From Alphaproteobacteria bacterium (GTDB lineage: Bacteria > Pseudomonadota > Alphaproteobacteria > CACIAM-22H2), in NCBI GenBank assembly GCA_016793165.1, contig JAEULA010000096.1:140699-177996 (forward strand): 37,298 nt of DNA. Reading direction: 5' to 3'. Each line of letters begins with the position of its first letter. Position 1 is the first letter of the stretch. This document shows, one piece after another, positions 22,693-30,861 of the stretch. The notes below the pieces were generated by a model. The model worked only from the letters and a program-made list of their open reading frames with translations. It was not told where the DNA came from and made no database searches. The translations under genes were made by a program, and so were the position numbers.

Positions 22693-24576
22693 ATGCTCAG
22701 CGATCTCCAGGCACTCGAGCGCGCGGTCTGGGCGCGCGACCACGCCGCCGCCGGCGCCGCGCTGTTCCGGACGCTTCGGATCCTGGCGGGCGGCAAGTTC
22801 CCCGCGGCCGGCGCCGCGCCGATGCCGCGCGGCGCGCGCGCCGAGCGCCGCCGCCTGGTCACGCGCGTCGCCGCGGCGATCGCCACGCTGTTCGCCGATC
22901 CCCGGTTCCTGATCTCGGACGACGATTTCATCCGGTACGTGCCCTTCGGCCGGACCATCGCCAACTGCTTCGCCGCTTCGGACCTGGCCTCCGCCGATTT
23001 CGTGCTCGAGGCCCTCGCGGGCGACGACTCCGCGATTCCCGCGGGACCCGCTCGGCTCAAGTACCTGCTGCTGTGGTCGCTCGACAGCGCGCGCGAGCAT
23101 CCGATCGCCGAGCTGTTCGCGATCGAGCCTGCGCTGCGCCTGCCGCTGTTCGTGAAGCTTCTGGAGTCGAAGCCCGTCGCGACGGCGGCGGCGCATCGTC
23201 GGCGCGAGGCGCTGCTCGAGAATGCCGGCGGGCTCGGCCTCGGCGGCATCGCGCGCGGCGACCTCGAGGGCCTGGTCGGCCTCGCCAACGCCTGGATGCT
23301 GTGCAGCTACGCCGACGGCGCGCGCAAGCACCAGGTGAAGGCGCATTTCAACGCGGCGCTGCGCGACTGGCTGCTCGCCGCCGGATTCCGCGACGCCCCC
23401 GCGCCGGCGCGCCGGCGCCTGCCCGCGCGGCCGACGATCGCGGTCGCGGCCGAGGTGATGCAGGGCGCGCATGTGCAGTACCGCTATTTCGGCCAGTGGC
23501 TGCGCCAGCTGCGCCGCGACTTCCGGCTCTGCCTCGTGACCGAATCGCGGGAGATCGACGAGGCGAACCGGACGCTGTTCGACGAGGTGGCGGGCTTCGA
23601 GCGGCGACCCGACGGCAGCCACCTGCGCGAGGCCGCGCGGCTGATCACGGGCCTGGGACCCGACATGGTCTTCTATCCGAGCGTCGGCATGCGGCATTGG
23701 GGCGTGGCGCTGGCCAACCTGCGCCTGGCGCCGATCCAGGCGACGGCGCTCGGCCACTCGGCCAGCAGCTTCTGCCCGACGATCGATTACTACATCGTCG
23801 AGGACGGCTATGTCGGCGACACGCGCCTGTTCAGCGAGACCGTGGCCCTGCTGCCCGACTCGGCCCTGCGCTTCGAGCGTCAGCCCGGCATTGCGCGCCC
23901 GGCACCGTCCATCCGCGCGACCGCGCCGGTCCTGCGCGTCGCGGTGCCGAGCAACGCCCTCAAGCTCAACGTCGTCTTCCTGCGGACACTCGCGACGATC
24001 GCCAAGGCCGCGCCGCGGCGGATGGAGTTCCACTTCTTCCCCAACGTGGCGGGCGTCGAGGCCGATGCCGTGCGCGCCGCGGTCGAGGCGATCGTGCCGA
24101 ACGCGACCGTCTGGCCGGTGCTGCCCTACGCCGACTATCTGGGGCGCCTCAACGGCTGCGACATGACGCTCAGCCCGTTCCCCTTCGGCGGGCTGCACAG
24201 CGTCGTCGACTCCCTGGGCCAGGGGCTACCGGTGGTCGCGCAGTGCGGTCTCGAGCCGCATGCCCGCACGGATGCGCTGATGCTCAGGCTTGCGGGCATG
24301 CCCGACTGGCTGACGACGGACACCGAGGCAACCTACGTCGCCGCGGCGCTGCGCATCGTCGGCGACGACGACCTGCGCGTCCGCCTGTCGCGCCAGGCGA
24401 TCGCGTGCGACGTCGGCACGCGCCTGTTCGGCGACGCGACGACGGCGCCCGGCACCGAAGTCGCCGAGCTGTTCGCCTGGATCCTGCGCCATCACGAGCG
24501 GATCCGCGCGAGCGGTCGCAAGACGGTCCGCGTCGGCGCCGAACTGGACGTCCCGGCCATCGCGCTCTCGGCATGA
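22693..24576 (+). CDS. HMW1C-like protein N-glucosyltransferase (GT41)
   Basis: A 627-aa soluble protein, the usual length of HMW1C/NGT enzymes. These transfer glucose or other hexoses from UDP-sugars to Asn in N-X-S/T sequons in the cytoplasm. The N-terminal half is all-helical, as in the family's AAD domain. The C-terminal GT-B part has family landmarks: FYPSVGMRHWGVALANLRLA with PIQATALGHSASS, IDYYIVEDGYVGDTRLFSET, NALKLNVVFLRTL (donor-contacting Lys) and LSPFPFGGLHSVVDSLGQGL with PVVAQCGLEPHARTDALML. The FGGLHSVVD loop departs from the FGNTNGIVD form I recall for characterised enzymes. The ATG has GAGG 8 nt upstream. A GTG at 22591 overlapping the RTX stop would add 34 basic residues and include the terminator hairpin, so it is less likely. 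Confidence 0.85.
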   Translation: MLSDLQALERAVWARDHAAAGAALFRTLRILAGGKFPAAGAAPMPRGARAERRRLVTRVAAAIATLFADPRFLISDDDFIRYVPFGRTIANCFAASDLASADFVLEALAGDDSAIPAGPARLKYLLLWSLDSAREHPIAELFAIEPALRLPLFVKLLESKPVATAAAHRRREALLENAGGLGLGGIARGDLEGLVGLANAWMLCSYADGARKHQVKAHFNAALRDWLLAAGFRDAPAPARRRLPARPTIAVAAEVMQGAHVQYRYFGQWLRQLRRDFRLCLVTESREIDEANRTLFDEVAGFERRPDGSHLREAARLITGLGPDMVFYPSVGMRHWGVALANLRLAPIQATALGHSASSFCPTIDYYIVEDGYVGDTRLFSETVALLPDSALRFERQPGIARPAPSIRATAPVLRVAVPSNALKLNVVFLRTLATIAKAAPRRMEFHFFPNVAGVEADAVRAAVEAIVPNATVWPVLPYADYLGRLNGCDMTLSPFPFGGLHSVVDSLGQGLPVVAQCGLEPHARTDALMLRLAGMPDWLTTDTEATYVAAALRIVGDDDLRVRLSRQAIACDVGTRLFGDATTAPGTEVAELFAWILRHHERIRASGRKTVRVGAELDVPAIALSA

Positions 24577-24581
24577 CCCGC

Positions 24582-24603
24582 CGCGCCGCCGCACGGCGGC
24601 GCG
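24582..24603. terminator. GC hairpin between convergent genes
   Basis: A perfect 9-bp stem (CGCGCCGCC / GGCGGCGCG) with a 4-nt loop fills most of the 40-bp gap between the glycosyltransferase stop and the FadJ-like stop. There is no T tract, but its position between convergent genes fits a bidirectional termination or mRNA-end hairpin. Confidence 0.5.
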
Positions 24604-24616
24604 TGCTGCCCGGCGC

Positions 24617-26695
24617 TCAGGCCGCCGCGAAGCCCTTGCCCTCGGCGACGAGACGCTCCAGCAGCGCGGAGGGCTTGAAGTCGTCGCCGAGCGTCGCCTG
24701 CAGCTCGCGCAGCCGCGCGAGTACCGTCCCGAGCCCGATCGTCTCGGCCCAGAACATCGGGCCGCCACGATAGGCCGGCCAGCCGTAGCCCGCGATCCAC
24801 ACCACATCGATGTCGGACGCGCGCAGCGCCTTGCCTTCCTCCAGGATCCTGGCCCCCTCGTTGATCATCGGATAGAGGCAGCGCTCGAGGATCTCCTGAT
24901 CCGACATCGCGCGCTGCGGGATGCCCTTGCGGGCGGCGAGATCGCGGATCGCCTGCTCGACGACCGGCGAGGGCCGCGGCGTGCGCTCGGCGTCGTAGTC
25001 GTAGAATCCGGCGCCCGTCTTCTGCCCGCGCCGCCCCATCTCGCAGAGCACCTCCTTCATCGTCGAAGAGGTGCTGGCCTCGCGGCGCCAGCCGAGATCG
25101 AGACCGGCGAGATCGGCCATGGCGAACGGGCCCATCGGCAATCCGAACCGGTAGAGGACGCGATCGACGTCCCAGGGCATGGCGCCCTCGAGGATCAGGT
25201 TGTTCGCCTCGCGCTGGCGCTGTGCCAGCATGCGGTTGCCGACGAAGCCGTGGCAGACGCCGACGAGCACCGCGATCTTCCCGATGCGGCGCGCCAGCTG
25301 CATGACGGTCGCGATCACGGGCCTGGCGGTCTTCGCGCCGCGGACGACTTCGACCAGGCGCATGACGTTCGCCGGCGAGAAGAAGTGCATGCCGCACACG
25401 CTCTCGGGGCGCGAGGTCGAGGCGGCGATCACGTCCACGTCGAGGTACGAGGTGTTCGTCGCCAGGATCGCGCCGGGCTTCGCGATCCGGTCGAGGCGGC
25501 CGAAGATGTCCTGCTTCACGTCCATGTTCTCGAACGCGGCCTCGATGACGAGGTCGCAATCGGCAAGCGCCGCGAGGTCGAGCGCGCCGGTGAGCCGGCT
25601 GAGGCGCGCCTGCATCTCCTCCGCCGTCAGCCGGCCGCGTTTGACCGTGCCCTCGTAGTTGCGCCGCACCACGGCGAGCCCGCGCTCGAGTGCACCGGCG
25701 TCGACCTCGACGATCGTCACCGGCATGCCCGCATTGAGGAAATTCATCGCGATGCCGCCGCCCATCGTCCCCGCGCCGACGATCCCGATGCGCGCGATCG
25801 GAAGGGCCGGCGTGGTCTCGGGCACGTCGGGGATCTTCGCGACCTGGCGCTCGGCGAAGAACACGTGGCGCAGCGCCCTGGCCTCGGTGGCCGTCGACAG
25901 GGCGACAAAGCTTTCGCGTGCGAGGCGCAGCGCCTCGTCGAACGGCAGCTCGACCGCCTGCTGCACCGCGACGATCGCGGCCTCGGGCGAGTTCATACCG
26001 CGCGACTTGCGCGCGTTCTCCTTGCGCACCGCGTCGTAGAGATCCGTCCGGCCGCGATCGGGCGCGATGCGGTCCTCGATGTCCCGGACGCGGCGCAACG
26101 TCCGGCTCTCGTCGACGACGCGACGCGCGAAGTCGAGCGCGCCGGCACGCAGCGCGCCCTCCTCGACGAGGGCGTCGAGCACGCCCCAGTCGAGCGCCTC
26201 GCGCGCCCCGAACTGCGCGCCGCTGAGGATCAGCTCCAGCGCCTTGGCCGCACCGACGAGCCGCGGCAGGCGCACGGTGCCGCCCGCGCCGGGAATGATG
26301 CCGAGCTTGATCTCGGGCAGCCCGAAGCGTGCGCTCGGAACCGCGACGCGCGCATGGCAGGCGAGCGCCGTCTCGAACCCGCCGCCGAGCGCCGTGCCGT
26401 GCATCGCGGCGATCACCGGCTTCCGCGCCGCTTCCAGCGCGCGATGCACGTCAGGCAGGATCACGCCCTGCGGGGGCTTTCCGAGCTCGGTGATGTCGGC
26501 GCCGGCGATGAAGGTGCGGCCGGCGCAGATCAGGACGATCGCGCGCGCCGCGGGATCGGCATCCGCCTGCGCGATCGCCTCCGCGAGCCCGGTCCGCACC
26601 GCGGCCGAGAGCGCGTTGACGGGCGGCGAATCGACGGTGACGACGGCGATGCCGCCTTCGAGGGTGAGGTCGACGACGGCGTTGACGGCGGTCAT
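24617..26695 (-). CDS. Bifunctional enoyl-CoA hydratase / 3-hydroxyacyl-CoA dehydrogenase (FadJ-like)
   Basis: A 692-aa beta-oxidation enzyme. Residues 1-190 are the crotonase domain with the oxyanion and catalytic segments AGADITEL, ALGGGFETALACH and FGLPEIKLGIIPGAGGTVRL, both catalytic glutamates present. About 295-480 is the NAD-binding 3-hydroxyacyl-CoA dehydrogenase domain with IGIVGAGTMGGGIAMNF and GMHFFSPANVMRLVEV (catalytic His and Glu), then GFVGNRML. The rest is the C-terminal dimer domains with PYGFGLPMGPF-like and TGAGFYDY motifs. The length fits FadJ or PimF-type monofunctional subunits. The ATG at 26695 gives a normal crotonase N-terminus and has GGAGG 14 nt upstream; the reading frame stays open for 419 further codons but crosses the divergent gene. 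It is divergent from the nitronate monooxygenase gene. Confidence 0.94.
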   Translation of the reverse strand: MTAVNAVVDLTLEGGIAVVTVDSPPVNALSAAVRTGLAEAIAQADADPAARAIVLICAGRTFIAGADITELGKPPQGVILPDVHRALEAARKPVIAAMHGTALGGGFETALACHARVAVPSARFGLPEIKLGIIPGAGGTVRLPRLVGAAKALELILSGAQFGAREALDWGVLDALVEEGALRAGALDFARRVVDESRTLRRVRDIEDRIAPDRGRTDLYDAVRKENARKSRGMNSPEAAIVAVQQAVELPFDEALRLARESFVALSTATEARALRHVFFAERQVAKIPDVPETTPALPIARIGIVGAGTMGGGIAMNFLNAGMPVTIVEVDAGALERGLAVVRRNYEGTVKRGRLTAEEMQARLSRLTGALDLAALADCDLVIEAAFENMDVKQDIFGRLDRIAKPGAILATNTSYLDVDVIAASTSRPESVCGMHFFSPANVMRLVEVVRGAKTARPVIATVMQLARRIGKIAVLVGVCHGFVGNRMLAQRQREANNLILEGAMPWDVDRVLYRFGLPMGPFAMADLAGLDLGWRREASTSSTMKEVLCEMGRRGQKTGAGFYDYDAERTPRPSPVVEQAIRDLAARKGIPQRAMSDQEILERCLYPMINEGARILEEGKALRASDIDVVWIAGYGWPAYRGGPMFWAETIGLGTVLARLRELQATLGDDFKPSALLERLVAEGKGFAAA

Positions 26696-26809
26696 GGCGG
26701 TGGGGCTTGCCTCCGTGTGTCTACTGTCCGCAGATAGCATGCCGCCGCGCCCCAGGGAGCCCCTGCCGCGGCCATCGACCATCCGGCGATGCAGATCGGA
26801 GACTCCGCG

Positions 26810-27796
26810 ATGCCCCTTCCGGCCCCGCTCGCCCGCAACCTCCGTCTCCCGGTCGTCGCGGCGCCGATGTTCCTCTCCTCGGGCCCGGATTTGGTCCTCG
26901 CCGCCTGCCGTGCCGGCGTGATCGGAACGTTCCCCGCCCTGAACCAGCGAACGAGCGAGGGATTCGACCGGTGGCTGCAACAGATCCGCGACGGCCTTGC
27001 GGCATCGCCGGGCGCCGCGGCCTTCGGCGTGAACCTGATCGTGCACCAGACCAATTCGCGCGTGCCCGCCGATCTCGCGATCTGCGCGCGGCATCGCGTG
27101 CCGCTGGTGATCACGTCGCTCGGTGCCGCGCGCGAGGTCGTCGAGACGGTCCACGCCTATGGCGGCCTCGTGTTCCACGACGTCACGAATGCCCGGCATG
27201 CGCGCAAGGCGCTCGCGGCCGGCGTCGACGGGCTCGTCCTCGTCGCGGCCGGCGCCGGCGGCCATGCCGGCACGCTCAATCCCTTCGCGCTGCTCGGCGA
27301 GGTGCGACGGTTCCATCGCGGCCCGATCGCGCTTGCCGGCGCGATGTCTTCGGGCGCCGACGTCGCCGCCGCCCAGGCGATGGGCGCGGATCTCGCCTAC
27401 ATGGGCACCCGCTTCAACGCCACGCGGGAGTCGATGGCGGCGCCCGCCTGCAAGGCCATGCTCGTCGAGGCGGAGGCCGGCGACATCGTCTACACCGACG
27501 CGATCTGCACGGTGCCGGCGAGCTTCCTGCGCCAGAGCCTCGTCGCCGCCGGGCTCGATCCCGCACGGCTCGCCACGCCGGAGAAGATCGACCTCGCGCA
27601 CGTCACCCAGCCCTACCGAAAGGACCTCGACGAACGGGCCGTGAAGCCCTGGCGCGACATCTGGACCGCGGGCCAGGGCGTGGGCGCGATCTCCGAGATC
27701 CCGCCGGTCGAAGCCCTCGTCGCCGGGCTGGCGGCGGAGTACCGCGACGCGGTCACCGCTTTCGCGGAGCGCAGCCGCGGGTTCGCCGGCGCCTGA
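26810..27796 (+). CDS. Nitronate monooxygenase-like flavoprotein
   Basis: A 328-aa TIM-barrel FMN enzyme of the 2-nitropropane dioxygenase/nitronate monooxygenase family. Landmarks are PVVAAPMFLSSGPDLVLAAC near the N-terminus, GVNLIVHQTNSR, the conserved glycine-rich loop with active-site His in AAGAGGHAGTLNPF, ALAGAMSSGADVAAAQAMGA and MGTRFNATRES for FMN phosphate binding. The ATG at 26810 is preferred over 26789 because GGAG lies 8 nt upstream. The 114-bp gap to the divergent FadJ-like gene should hold both promoters; I see no clear boxes. Some members act on acyl-CoA or lipid substrates rather than nitroalkanes, and the FadJ-like neighbour makes that possible. Confidence 0.9.
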   Translation: MPLPAPLARNLRLPVVAAPMFLSSGPDLVLAACRAGVIGTFPALNQRTSEGFDRWLQQIRDGLAASPGAAAFGVNLIVHQTNSRVPADLAICARHRVPLVITSLGAAREVVETVHAYGGLVFHDVTNARHARKALAAGVDGLVLVAAGAGGHAGTLNPFALLGEVRRFHRGPIALAGAMSSGADVAAAQAMGADLAYMGTRFNATRESMAAPACKAMLVEAEAGDIVYTDAICTVPASFLRQSLVAAGLDPARLATPEKIDLAHVTQPYRKDLDERAVKPWRDIWTAGQGVGAISEIPPVEALVAGLAAEYRDAVTAFAERSRGFAGA

Positions 27797-27920
27797 CCGG
27801 TCGGCCGCCGGCGAGCCGCCGCGGCCGCGCTGCGGGCCCCGCGCAATGTCGGGTGCGTGACAGTCACGGCCGACCGTCGGCTGGTAACGGAGAAGCCGTT
27901 GCAGCGAGAGGCTTGGCTCG

Positions 27921-28898
27921 ATGGGCGTCATCGTCGGCTCGGGGGACTTCACGTATCGCGTCTGCGAGAACTGGGCTCAGCTGCCGCCGGGCATGGTGCT
28001 CGGCGATGTCGCCGCGGTCGGCGTGGACTCCAAGGACCGCGTCTACGTCTTCAACCGTTCGTCGGATCCCATGCTCGTCTTCGATCGCGAAGGCGCGTTC
28101 CTGCGATCCTGGGGACAGGGCGTGTTCACGCATCCCCATGGCGTCAGCATGGGTCCCGACGACACGATCTACTGCACCGACGATTTCGATCACACCGTCC
28201 GCAAGTGCACGCTGGACGGAAAGGTCCTGATGCAGATCGGCGTGCCGAACCGTCCGTCGCCGTTCATGTGCGGCCGCCCGTTCAACCGTTGCACGCACAC
28301 CGCGCACGCCCCGAACGGCGATCTCTACGTCAGCGACGGCTACAGCAACGCCTGCGTCCACAAATACGCGCCCGACGGCCGGCACCTGCTCAGCTGGGGC
28401 CGCTCCGGCATGGGGCCCGGGGAGTTCAACCTGCCGCACAACGTGACCTGCGACGACGACGGCTACGTCTATGTCGCGGATCGCGAGAACCACCGCATCC
28501 AGGTCTTCGACGGCAACGGCAAGTACGAGACCGAGTGGCACAACATCCACCGGCCCAACGGCCTGTTCATGCCGCGCGGGCGTTGCCCGATCTGCTACGT
28601 CGCCGAGATCGGCCCGTACTACGCCTTCAACCGCGGCGCGCCCAACCTCGGCCCGCGCGTGTCGATCCTCGACAACAAGGGTGCCGTGCTGGCACGGCTC
28701 GGCGAGGACCCCCTGGCCGGCAACATGCCGGGCAAGTTTCTCGCCCCGCATTCGATCACGGTCGACAGCCGAGGCGACGTCTATGTCGGCGAGGTCGCCG
28801 TCACCGGCTGGCCATCGCTGTTTCCCGGCCAGCCCCAGCCGCGGATCCTGCGCAGCCTTCAGAAGTTCGAGAAGGTGCCGCCCGGCACGACCGCCTGA
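27921..28898 (+). CDS. NHL-repeat beta-propeller protein
   Basis: A 325-aa protein made of NHL-type propeller blades: VAAVGVDSKDRVYVFNRSSD, THPHGVSMGPDDTIYCTDDF, CTHTAHAPNGDLYVSDGYSN, LPHNVTCDDDGYVYVADREN and APHSITVDSRGDVYVGEVAV. This is the fold of peptidylglycine amidating lyases and SMP-30-like lactonases, and bacterial homologues are often annotated '6-bladed beta-propeller'. No signal peptide is visible, so it is probably cytoplasmic. GAGG lies about 9 nt before the ATG. A 124-bp gap separates it from the nitronate monooxygenase-like gene. It converges with the SDR gene with 7 nt between stop codons. Function is unknown; a lactonase or amide-lyase activity is only a guess from the fold. 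Confidence 0.85.
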   Translation: MGVIVGSGDFTYRVCENWAQLPPGMVLGDVAAVGVDSKDRVYVFNRSSDPMLVFDREGAFLRSWGQGVFTHPHGVSMGPDDTIYCTDDFDHTVRKCTLDGKVLMQIGVPNRPSPFMCGRPFNRCTHTAHAPNGDLYVSDGYSNACVHKYAPDGRHLLSWGRSGMGPGEFNLPHNVTCDDDGYVYVADRENHRIQVFDGNGKYETEWHNIHRPNGLFMPRGRCPICYVAEIGPYYAFNRGAPNLGPRVSILDNKGAVLARLGEDPLAGNMPGKFLAPHSITVDSRGDVYVGEVAVTGWPSLFPGQPQPRILRSLQKFEKVPPGTTA

Positions 28899-28910
28899 CG
28901 GCGCGTCAGG
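28894..28910. terminator. Hairpin containing both convergent stop codons
   Basis: CCTGACG-GCG-CGTCAGG is a perfect 7-bp stem with a 3-nt loop. The TGA of the plus-strand NHL gene (28896-28898) and the TGA of the minus-strand SDR gene (28906-28908) sit symmetrically in the two arms. It could act as a shared transcript-end hairpin, though no T tract follows. Confidence 0.4.
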
Positions 28911-29667
28911 GCATCAGGCGGCCGCCGTTGACGTCGATGATCGCGCCGGTGACGTAGCCGCTCATCGCAGCGGAGGCGAGGAACAGGCACGCGCCGACGC
29001 AGTCCTCGGCGGTGCCGAGCCGGCGCAGCGGCACGCTCATGCGCACGCTCTCCAGCCGCTCCGGCGACGTCTTCTCATGGAACCGCGTCAGGATGAGGCC
29101 GGGCGCCACCGCGTTGGCGCGGATCCCGTCCGGGGCGAACTCCACCGCCATCCCCTTGGTCAGCGAATGGACCGCCGCCTTGGCCGCGGCATAGAGCGAG
29201 GAGCCGGGCTGGCCACCGTTGCGCCCCGCGATCGAGCCCGTGTTGATGATCGAGCCCTGCCCCGACGCCTTGAGCTGCGGCAGCGCCGCCCGCGTCACGG
29301 CGAGGATCGAGCGGATGTTGAGGTTCACGACCTCGTCGAACACCGCGTCGTCGTAGCTGGTGAGCTTCGAGGCCTGGACCATGCCGCCGGCGTTGTTCAC
29401 CAGCACGTCGATACCGCCCAGGGCCTTCACCGTCTGCTCGACGATCGATGCGGCGCCGGCGACGGTCCGCACGTCGCCCGCGATGACCGCCGCCTTCGCG
29501 CCACCGGTCATGCCCGCGGCCAGCTTGCGCGCCGCCGCCTCGCCGCTGAAGTAGTGGATGGCGACGGCGGCACCGTGGTCGTGGAAGCCCTTCGCGACGG
29601 CCGCCCCGATTCCCGAGCTGCCGCCGGTGACGAGGACGCGCTTGCCCTTGAGGTCGTCGAGGATCAT
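28906..29667 (-). CDS. Short-chain dehydrogenase/reductase (FabG-like)
   Basis: A 253-aa classical SDR. The NAD(P)-binding motif TGGSSGIG is at 14-21, NNAG at 91-94, and the catalytic Ser145 with YxxxK at Tyr159/Lys163. The C-terminus carries the usual PGLILT and GAIIDVNGG segments. GGAGA precedes the ATG by 8 nt. It is the last gene of the catabolic operon, 45 nt after the enolase-superfamily gene. In this setting it most likely oxidises or reduces a hydroxy/keto acid or sugar-acid intermediate, rather than acting in fatty acid synthesis; that is inferred from context. Confidence 0.93.
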   Translation of the reverse strand: MILDDLKGKRVLVTGGSSGIGAAVAKGFHDHGAAVAIHYFSGEAAARKLAAGMTGGAKAAVIAGDVRTVAGAASIVEQTVKALGGIDVLVNNAGGMVQASKLTSYDDAVFDEVVNLNIRSILAVTRAALPQLKASGQGSIINTGSIAGRNGGQPGSSLYAAAKAAVHSLTKGMAVEFAPDGIRANAVAPGLILTRFHEKTSPERLESVRMSVPLRRLGTAEDCVGACLFLASAAMSGYVTGAIIDVNGGRLMP

Positions 29668-29712
29668 CTGGATGTCTCCCTGAAACGGATTTCGCGCGGA
29701 ACCGGCTGCGCG

Positions 29713-30861
29713 CTAGCTCTTCAAGGCGGCGACCTGCCGCCAGTCCACCTCGAGGCCGAAGCCCGGCGCCTCGGTGAGATGGACGCGGCCGGCGCGGTAG
29801 GCGGCGCCGCCCGAATAGATGCGATGATGGATCGGATGCAGCCGCGGGTCGCCGACCGACTCCGCCGAGTGCGCGCCGTCGCCGAAGGCCGAGGCGATGT
29901 GCGCCTGGATGTGCGCCGCGGAATGCGGCGCGACCAGCACGCCCTTCGCCGTCGCATGGCGGCCGATCCGCATCGCCTCGCTGAAGCCGGCATATCGCGT
30001 GCAGTCGAACTGCACGTAGCGGATCGCGCCCGAATCGATGAATGCGCCGACGGTCTGGCCGTGCCATTCGCGCTCGCCGTGGGCGAGAGGGATGTCGATC
30101 GCGGCGGCGAGACGCGCGAAGTCCGCGGGCTGGAGGTGCCAGTGCAGCGGCTCCTCGAGCCAGACGATGTCGAAGCGCGCCGCCTCGCGCGCGAATCGGA
30201 TCGAGGTCTCGACGTCGTGCGGGGCGTTCATGTCGAGCATGAGATCGATGTCCGGCCCGATCGCCTTGCGCACCGCCGCGATCCGCGCGAGCTCGTCCTC
30301 GATCGAAAGCGCGCCGCACTTGAGCTTGACCGCCTTGAAGCCCCTGGCGACGTAGCCCGCGAGCTCCCCGGCGCAGGCGAACTTGTCGCCGCCCTCCACG
30401 TAGAAGCCGCCGACGGCGTAGGTGAAGACGTCGGTGCGGGTGCTGCCGAGCAGGCGGAACACCGGCTGCGCCGCCGCCTTGCCCGCGATGTCCCACAGGG
30501 CGATATCGATGCCGGCCAGAGCCGCCATGAACTGGGGACGCTGGTTGCGTGGCAGCGGCGGCGGCAGGCCGTCCCAACCGCCGAGCCCGCCGGGGCGCGG
30601 AACGGTGACCGAGAACAGCATCCGCCAGGACTCATCGATCGCCGCCGGGTCGCGGCCGAGGAGCAGCGGCCGCAGCTCCTCGAGCAGCTTGCACACGACC
30701 GGCTGCGGCCCGGTCGAGATCTCGCCGACGCCGACGATGCCGGCATCCGTGCGGATCTCGACCAGGATCAGCTCGGCCCGGCGGAACGGCTCGTGTGCCG
30801 TCCACACCACGCGCTCGAACGGCATGGCCATGGGGTGGACGCGAAGATCGGTGATCTTCAT
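29713..30861 (-). CDS. Enolase-superfamily (mandelate racemase/muconate lactonizing) enzyme
   Basis: A 382-aa protein with an N-terminal capping domain (about 1-125) and a modified TIM barrel. Catalytic and metal residues are visible in the usual order: KLK with Lys179/Lys181 (base), DMN with Asp210 (metal), WLEEP with Glu236 (metal), GERE with Glu263 (metal), Asp286 in VQFDCTR, and His313 in APHS (second base). This is the mandelate-racemase subgroup pattern, shared by sugar-acid dehydratases and racemases of alpha-hydroxy acids. The start at 30861 overlaps the stop of the upstream dehydrogenase by 4 nt. The combination with an alpha-hydroxyacid oxidase and a D-2-hydroxyacid dehydrogenase suggests the operon handles a hydroxy acid or acid sugar; the exact substrate is not deducible. 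Confidence 0.92.
   Translation of the reverse strand: MKITDLRVHPMAMPFERVVWTAHEPFRRAELILVEIRTDAGIVGVGEISTGPQPVVCKLLEELRPLLLGRDPAAIDESWRMLFSVTVPRPGGLGGWDGLPPPLPRNQRPQFMAALAGIDIALWDIAGKAAAQPVFRLLGSTRTDVFTYAVGGFYVEGGDKFACAGELAGYVARGFKAVKLKCGALSIEDELARIAAVRKAIGPDIDLMLDMNAPHDVETSIRFAREAARFDIVWLEEPLHWHLQPADFARLAAAIDIPLAHGEREWHGQTVGAFIDSGAIRYVQFDCTRYAGFSEAMRIGRHATAKGVLVAPHSAAHIQAHIASAFGDGAHSAESVGDPRLHPIHHRIYSGGAAYRAGRVHLTEAPGFGLEVDWRQVAALKS

Noticed and set aside
26696..27952. A 419-codon open extension upstream of the FadJ-like start.
   Set aside because: It crosses the divergent nitronate monooxygenase gene, is Arg/Gly-rich without motifs, and the crotonase domain starts normally at 26695.
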